10,158 nt of DNA from CAYTAP01 sp964435775 (GTDB taxonomy: Bacteria; Planctomycetota; Phycisphaerae; Tepidisphaerales; Tepidisphaeraceae), in assembly GCA_964435775.1 (NCBI GenBank), contig CAYTAP010000129.1, forward strand, positions 1-10,158, in the 5' to 3' direction. The first letter of the stretch is position 1. Each line of letters begins with the position of its first letter. The notes under the pieces are model-generated. The model saw only the letters and a program-made list of their open reading frames with translations. It was not told the origin of the DNA and did no database searches. Below, one piece after another: positions 6,245-10,158 of this stretch. Made by a program: the position numbers and the translations under genes.

Positions 6245-8269
6245 ATGCCACGACGTGCTTGTCTGGGTTGTATCGCTGTCACCCTGATCGCCGTGATCAC
6301 GCTCGCAGGCTGCGGCAAGTCGGATTCCTCCGCCGACGCCGGAAAGCCCGGCGCGCCCCCCGCCGCTCCGACACAGCAAGTCTCCGGGCAAAGCGATCTC
6401 GTCGGATCCTGGTACACCGCCAATCCCAAGGAGCGCGCCGAGGTGATCGGCCTTGAGTTCGGCAAGGATGGCAAGGTCATGCTCACGATGCGGAACATGC
6501 AGGTCGTCACCTGCGATTACTCCGTCATCGACGGCGGGCGCGTCCGCATCGTCTCCCCCGACGGCCAGACCATGCTCTTTCAATGCAAGGTGGATCCCAA
6601 GTCCCTCCTGCTCGATCCCGAAGGACCGGCCGCGTTTTCCAAAATGCAGCTCAGGCGTTTGAGCGGCCAGACCATCGCCGAGGCGCGCAAGCAGGAGCAG
6701 GAAGCTGAAGCCAAGCGCCGACAGGAAGTGCTCGCCGCCGTCCAGAAGCAGTTGGAGCAATCCAACCTCGTCCTCATGTCAAGCGACCCGTCACTGAAAC
6801 TCTCCCGCTTCGCCCTGGACGGCAAATCACAGCCCGGCGGCTGGACGGGAATCATCTACAGCGAAACCAATCCCCCGCTGGCCCGCCAGGCGCAGATGGC
6901 GGTCGCGCAAACCGATCCCCCGCAGGTGCAGATCAGCATCGGCCAGGTGCTCGGCCCCGTCGGCGAAGCCCAGCGCAACCCCATGACGATCACCCTGACG
7001 GCGACCGGCGAAGGCGACAAGATCGAACTGGCCGAGAAGGGACTCGCCTTGCGCTCCGATGCCGCCGCGCATGATGAACTCATCAAGAAATACAACACCG
7101 TCGCCGACGCCCGTACGAAACTGATCAACGACTTCGCCGATCAATTCAAAAGCTATTCCCACTTTGAAGGTGAACTCGCCTACGCGAACAATCCCAACGC
7201 CAAACCCCGCGCCGTCGCGTATGGCCTGCTCCGCGTCGAAGGCAAGCCGCAGTTTCTCGTCGCCGACATGACCCGCAACGACAATCCCGCGCCCGAGCAA
7301 TTCAACCTCGCCGCCGGCGTCCAACTCGTCAACGACAAGCCCATCCTCGTCATCCCTCAACTCCAAGGCCAGTTGCAAGCCACCACCGCAGACGGCAAGA
7401 CCGCGCTGGAAGGGCAGATCAGCGGCATGGCCGGCAAGCTGGCGATGACCGACTCCATGACCAAGGACCAGTTGATCGCCCGCCGCGCCCTGGTCACCGA
7501 TTTCCTCGACAAGCAACTGCCCGACGGCATCCAGTTGGCCGGGCAAACCTATGTGGACGGCAAATCCAACATGCCCGCTCCCGTCATGATCACACTCAAG
7601 GGCCCGGCCAAATCACTCGCCGGCGTCTTCAACGCCCTGCATCTGCAAGGCACCTTCACCCTCACCGGCCAGGCCGCCCCCACACTCCTCGGCGCCGTCG
7701 TCGAGTTCGACAGCACCCACCGCGAATACGGCAAAGCCCCCAGCACCCTTCTTGGCAGCCACCGCAAAGCCGTCCTCAGTGTCCAGTGGATCGACGGCCA
7801 TCCGAAGTTCAGCGGCAACGTCGCCGCCAGCTTCCAATCCGGCCCGACGTTCCTCGACTTGACCACACCCGAGCTGTCCAAGTCCCGCATGGACACCGTG
7901 AGCAAACTCCTAAGCGCCGGCGCGACCTTCGTCGTCACCGACCCCCGCCCCCGCCGCAACGCCACTCCCGAGCAGGTGAAACTCAAGCTCGACCCCGCCA
8001 CGGGAAAAGTGGAGGGACAAGTGATCACCGGCAACGCCTGGGGCAACGCCGCCATCACCGGCCAGTTCAAGGAATCCGACGGCATGCCCTGTCTGATCCT
8101 GCACCAGGAGGCCTCCACCGATCGCTACAAGCGCCCCACCGACAGCTACGAACAATCCCTCTGGACCCTCTTCGACGACCAGGGCAACCTCACGCTCAGC
8201 GGCTGGTCCCTCAGCAGCAACAGCAACCCCCCGTCGGTCCAGCCCTACAAGCTGGTGCCGAGCAAATAA
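6245..8269 (+). CDS. large lipoprotein of unknown family with repeated beta-rich modules
   Basis: The 674-residue product starts with a lipoprotein signal (MPRR, hydrophobic core, lipobox LAGC, lipidated C23), followed by a Ser/Ala/Pro tether to about residue 46. Residues about 47-138 (SDLVGSWYTANPKE...FGKDGKVML...VIDGGRVRIVSPDG) look like a small beta-barrel or lipocalin-like sheet domain. A charged helix rich in Glu, Gln, Lys and Arg (about 141-172) could form a coiled coil. The remainder is beta-rich and seems to repeat a pattern of short strands: V-x-GLLRVEGKPQF (about 324-337), VQLVNDKPILVI (359-370), AVLSVQWIDGHPKF (509-522). No enzyme motif is recognised. It is probably anchored in a membrane and faces the periplasm or the equivalent compartment. 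A good Shine-Dalgarno fixes the start. It is divergent from nuoF and appears monocistronic, ending at the terminator 8422-8469. Function unknown. Confidence 0.88.
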   Translation: MPRRACLGCIAVTLIAVITLAGCGKSDSSADAGKPGAPPAAPTQQVSGQSDLVGSWYTANPKERAEVIGLEFGKDGKVMLTMRNMQVVTCDYSVIDGGRVRIVSPDGQTMLFQCKVDPKSLLLDPEGPAAFSKMQLRRLSGQTIAEARKQEQEAEAKRRQEVLAAVQKQLEQSNLVLMSSDPSLKLSRFALDGKSQPGGWTGIIYSETNPPLARQAQMAVAQTDPPQVQISIGQVLGPVGEAQRNPMTITLTATGEGDKIELAEKGLALRSDAAAHDELIKKYNTVADARTKLINDFADQFKSYSHFEGELAYANNPNAKPRAVAYGLLRVEGKPQFLVADMTRNDNPAPEQFNLAAGVQLVNDKPILVIPQLQGQLQATTADGKTALEGQISGMAGKLAMTDSMTKDQLIARRALVTDFLDKQLPDGIQLAGQTYVDGKSNMPAPVMITLKGPAKSLAGVFNALHLQGTFTLTGQAAPTLLGAVVEFDSTHREYGKAPSTLLGSHRKAVLSVQWIDGHPKFSGNVAASFQSGPTFLDLTTPELSKSRMDTVSKLLSAGATFVVTDPRPRRNATPEQVKLKLDPATGKVEGQVITGNAWGNAAITGQFKESDGMPCLILHQEASTDRYKRPTDSYEQSLWTLFDDQGNLTLSGWSLSSNSNPPSVQPYKLVPSK

Positions 8270-8421
8270 TCCACAAGGCGCAAACGTCAGCGACAGTCAC
8301 CCCTCCCCCGCGTCCATGCCGTGAGCAAACCCACGAGCCGGAAGTGTGGGCGACGGACCCCCCCCCGTATCCACGCGGCGGGCAAGCATGACGCCTCATG
8401 CGCGCCTCCTGCAAAGGTCCT

Positions 8422-8469
8422 CCCTCCCCCGATGTACTCATCGGGGGAGGGCAGGGAGGGGGTCTTTTC
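8422..8469 (+). terminator. intrinsic terminator-like hairpin with T-rich tail
   Basis: CCCTCCCCCGATG (8422-8434) pairs perfectly over 13 bp with CATCGGGGGAGGG (8439-8451) around a 4-nt loop. CAGGGAGGGGG follows, then TCTTTTCTT (8463 onward). It lies about 150 nt past the lipoprotein stop and before the DUF2283 gene, and probably ends the lipoprotein transcript on the plus strand. Read as minus-strand RNA the hairpin has no T-run. The tail 'AGGGCAGGGAGGGGG' recalls dispersed GC-rich intergenic repeats, so this may be a repeat acting as a terminator. The rest of 8270-8545 holds no gene; it includes a run of nine C at 8358-8366. Confidence 0.65.
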
Positions 8470-8530
8470 TTCCGGTGAATAACCGCGTTGGAATCAACCT
8501 TGATGCCTACTATTTCAACGGCGAGAGCGC

Positions 8531-8535
8531 AGGAG
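8531..8535 (+). promoter_or_regulatory. ribosome binding site of the DUF2283 gene
   Basis: AGGAG stands 10 nt before the ATG at 8546. An in-frame TTG at 8537 is only 1 nt from it and so cannot use it, which decides the start in favour of the ATG. Confidence 0.6.
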
Positions 8536-8545
8536 CTTGCCCCTC

Positions 8546-8743
8546 ATGAAAGTTCAATACTTCCAACAAACCGACACGCTCTACATCGAATTTAGAGCCG
8601 GCGAGGTGGCTGAAACCAAGAACCTTGACGAAAATACATTGCTCGACGTCGATGCCGAAGGCAACCTCCTGGCCATGACCATCGAGCACGCCAGCCAACG
8701 AACCGACATTCCCCAATTCTCCTTCGAGCAAGTGGCGGCATGA
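8546..8743 (+). CDS. DUF2283 domain protein
   Basis: The 65-residue product MKVQYFQQTDTLYIEFRAGE... fits the DUF2283 pattern: an N-terminal strand 'KV.Y....DTLYI.F', an acidic/Val turn (GEVAETKNLDENTLLDVDAEGNLLAMTIEHAS) where 'D.D.eGnl..m.IehAs' is diagnostic, then a short tail. Members are small alpha/beta proteins of unknown biochemical role; they are often paired with a DUF4258 protein in what are thought to be toxin-antitoxin-like pairs. No DUF4258 or other small partner is found here on either side, so this copy stands alone. Its start is set by AGGAG 10 nt upstream; the alternative in-frame TTG at 8537 would add three residues but has no usable ribosome site. Confidence 0.85.
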   Translation: MKVQYFQQTDTLYIEFRAGEVAETKNLDENTLLDVDAEGNLLAMTIEHASQRTDIPQFSFEQVAA

Positions 8744-8790
8744 GGACAAACGCCCGATCGCCTTTCAGTACCCCTTCCGACTGAGCACAT

Positions 8791-8817
8791 TTGCCTATGC
8801 CGCCGAACAGCTATACT
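8791..8817 (+). promoter_or_regulatory. sigma-70-type promoter candidate for the DUF5107 gene
   Basis: TTGCCT (8791-8796) and TATACT (8812-8817) resemble -35 and -10 boxes (four and five of six matches), but the spacer is 15 nt, shorter than the ideal 17. Transcription would start near 8824, leaving an 18-nt leader with the AAAGGA ribosome site. It lies in the 98-nt gap after the DUF2283 gene. Confidence 0.45.
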
Positions 8818-8827
8818 GTTGCGTACG

Positions 8828-8833
8828 AAAGGA
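8828..8833 (+). promoter_or_regulatory. ribosome binding site of the DUF5107 gene
   Basis: AAAGGA stands 8 nt before the ATG at 8842, a good distance, and supports this start. Confidence 0.65.
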
Positions 8834-8841
8834 ACGACGCA

Positions 8842-10158
8842 ATGGAATCGCCCTACGCCAAGGCATGGTCTGAACCCATCACCATCCCCACCTACCCGCA
8901 CGGCACGCCGGATCCCAACCCGATGTTCCTCGAAAAGCGCGTCTACCAGGGGAGCAGCGGCGCGGTCTATCCCTATCCCGTCATCGACAAGATTTTCGAT
9001 GACAAGGCCGACAAGACCTACAACGCCCTCTTTCTTGAAAACGAATACCTCAAGATCATGATCCTCCCCGAGCTTGGCGGGCGGATTCAGATGGCGCTGG
9101 ACAAAACCAACGACTATCACTTCGTTTACTACAATCGCGTCATTAAGCCGGCTCTTGTCGGCCTCATCGGCCCCTGGATTTCCGGCGGCATCGAGTTCAA
9201 CTGGCCGCAGCATCACCGACCCAGCACCTTCCTCCCCGTCGAACACAAGATTGAGCAGCGCCCCGACGGCGCGGCCGTCGTCTGGATCAGTGAGATCGAC
9301 CGCATGCACGGCACACGCATGCTCGCGGGATTCACGCTATATCCCGACAAGGCGTATCTCGAGATCAATGTCAAGCTTTACAATCGCACCAGCGAACCGC
9401 AGACCTTCCTCTGGTGGGCCAATCCCGCGTGCGCGGCGAATGACAACCACCAGTCCGTCTTCCCCCCCGATGTTCACGCGGTGATGGACCACGGCAAGCG
9501 CGATGTCAGCGATTTCCCCATCGCCACCGGAACCTATTACAAGGTCAACTACGCCCCCGGCACCGACATCTCCCGCTATCGCAACGTCCCCGTCCCCACG
9601 AGCTACATGGCGTATCACAGCGACTATGATTTCGTCGCCAGCTACGATCACGGACGACGGGCCGGACTCCTCCATGTCGCCAACCACCACATCGCGCCCG
9701 GCAAAAAGCAGTGGACCTGGGGTTGCGGCGATTTCGGCAAGGCGTGGGATCGCCAACTGACCGATGCCGACGGCCCGTACATCGAATTGATGTGCGGCGT
9801 CTTCACCGACAACCAGCCCGACTTCACCTGGCTCAACCCCTATGAGGAAAAACGCTTCTCCCAGTACTTCATGCCGTACAAAACAATTGGCCGCATCAAA
9901 AATGCGTCCATCGAAGGCGCAATCAATCTCGAAATCGAAAATGGTAAGGCGTACATCGCCGCTTATGTGACGTCACCGCGTAAAAACCTGCTGCTGCGCC
10001 TCGAGGAACGTTCCGGCAAGATACTCTGTGAAAAGCGCTTCGACCTCACGCCCGCCGGGGCGTTTGAAGCGCATGTTGACGTGGACCCTTCGCTCAAAGT
10101 CGATCAACTGACGCTGCGGTTGCTCGACGACGCCGGTCGGGAATTGCTCCGCTACGCC
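8842..10158 (+). CDS. DUF5107 domain protein, 3' end cut by the window edge
   Basis: The open frame runs off the right edge; 439 residues are visible. It matches the DUF5107 family through LPELGGRI (75-82), GGIEFNWPQHHRPST (115-129), YLEINVKLYNRT (172-183), WWANPA (191-196), WTWGCGDFGKAWDRQLTD (291-308) and GPYIELMCGVFTDNQPDFTWL (311-331). By memory the fold resembles galactose mutarotase-like beta-sandwich domains and full proteins carry TPR repeats in the C-terminal half, often exceeding 1,000 residues; that part would lie outside the window. From about residue 355 the sequence changes to beta-rich segments (IEGAINLEIENGKAYIAAYV...). No signal peptide is seen at the start, so it may be cytoplasmic. 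A role in carbohydrate processing is suggested by the fold only. It has its own promoter-like sequence and ribosome site. Confidence 0.9.
   Translation, partial: MESPYAKAWSEPITIPTYPHGTPDPNPMFLEKRVYQGSSGAVYPYPVIDKIFDDKADKTYNALFLENEYLKIMILPELGGRIQMALDKTNDYHFVYYNRVIKPALVGLIGPWISGGIEFNWPQHHRPSTFLPVEHKIEQRPDGAAVVWISEIDRMHGTRMLAGFTLYPDKAYLEINVKLYNRTSEPQTFLWWANPACAANDNHQSVFPPDVHAVMDHGKRDVSDFPIATGTYYKVNYAPGTDISRYRNVPVPTSYMAYHSDYDFVASYDHGRRAGLLHVANHHIAPGKKQWTWGCGDFGKAWDRQLTDADGPYIELMCGVFTDNQPDFTWLNPYEEKRFSQYFMPYKTIGRIKNASIEGAINLEIENGKAYIAAYVTSPRKNLLLRLEERSGKILCEKRFDLTPAGAFEAHVDVDPSLKVDQLTLRLLDDAGRELLRYA

Noticed and set aside
6827..7546. A 239-codon minus-strand open frame opposite the large lipoprotein
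   Set aside because: Low-complexity Gly/Val/Asp composition; the plus-strand gene has a ribosome site and a signal peptide and explains the region.
8358..8366. Run of nine C in the gap after the large lipoprotein
   Set aside because: It lies in non-coding DNA and has no associated reading frame or structure; probably chance or a sequencing-sensitive homopolymer.
8488..8513. Promoter for the DUF2283 gene (TTGGAA and TACTAT)
   Set aside because: The spacer is only 14 nt and the -10 match is weak.
8581..9309. A 242-codon minus-strand open frame spanning the DUF2283 and DUF5107 genes
   Set aside because: It crosses two well-supported plus-strand genes and their intergenic promoter, and has no recognised motif.

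Overview
The window looks like chromosomal DNA from a GC-rich bacterium. The best guess is a planctomycete, possibly of the Phycisphaerae side of the PVC group. The evidence is a HEAT/TPR hybrid protein, a membrane protein with a DUF4175-like flavour, a large lipoprotein of unknown family, a DUF5107 protein, several genes without a Shine-Dalgarno sequence, and scattered non-coding repeats of kinds common in these genomes. The taxonomy is inference. No mobile element, CRISPR array, tRNA or rRNA was seen.

Layout: 1-205 is non-coding and carries a palindromic REP-like hairpin. dnaX (206-2215, +) encodes the clamp-loader subunit tau and contains a nine-A run that probably also yields a short gamma form. 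Convergent to it is a minus-strand group. In transcription order this is nuoF (4711-6063), a repeat-filled gap, a small lipoprotein (4221-4436), a HEAT/TPR protein (3416-4078) and a three-helix membrane protein with a long disordered segment (2273-3346). Divergent from nuoF, across an AT-rich gap (6064-6244), is a 674-residue lipoprotein (6245-8269, +) of unknown function. A strong GC hairpin with a T-rich tail at 8422-8469 probably ends its transcript. Then come a 65-residue DUF2283 protein (8546-8743, +) and the first 439 residues of a DUF5107 protein (8842 to the right edge, +), which has its own promoter-like sequence and ribosome binding site.

The genes do not form one pathway. Two are housekeeping genes, for replication (dnaX) and respiration (nuoF), and both lack their common neighbours: no ybaB/recR follows dnaX and no nuoE/nuoG flanks nuoF. 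The others are envelope, scaffold or unknown proteins. I did not find a convincing new multi-gene system. The most notable signal is the dnaX slippage site: nine A residues exactly where the ATPase core gives way to the tau linker, with a stop codon in both other frames within a few codons.
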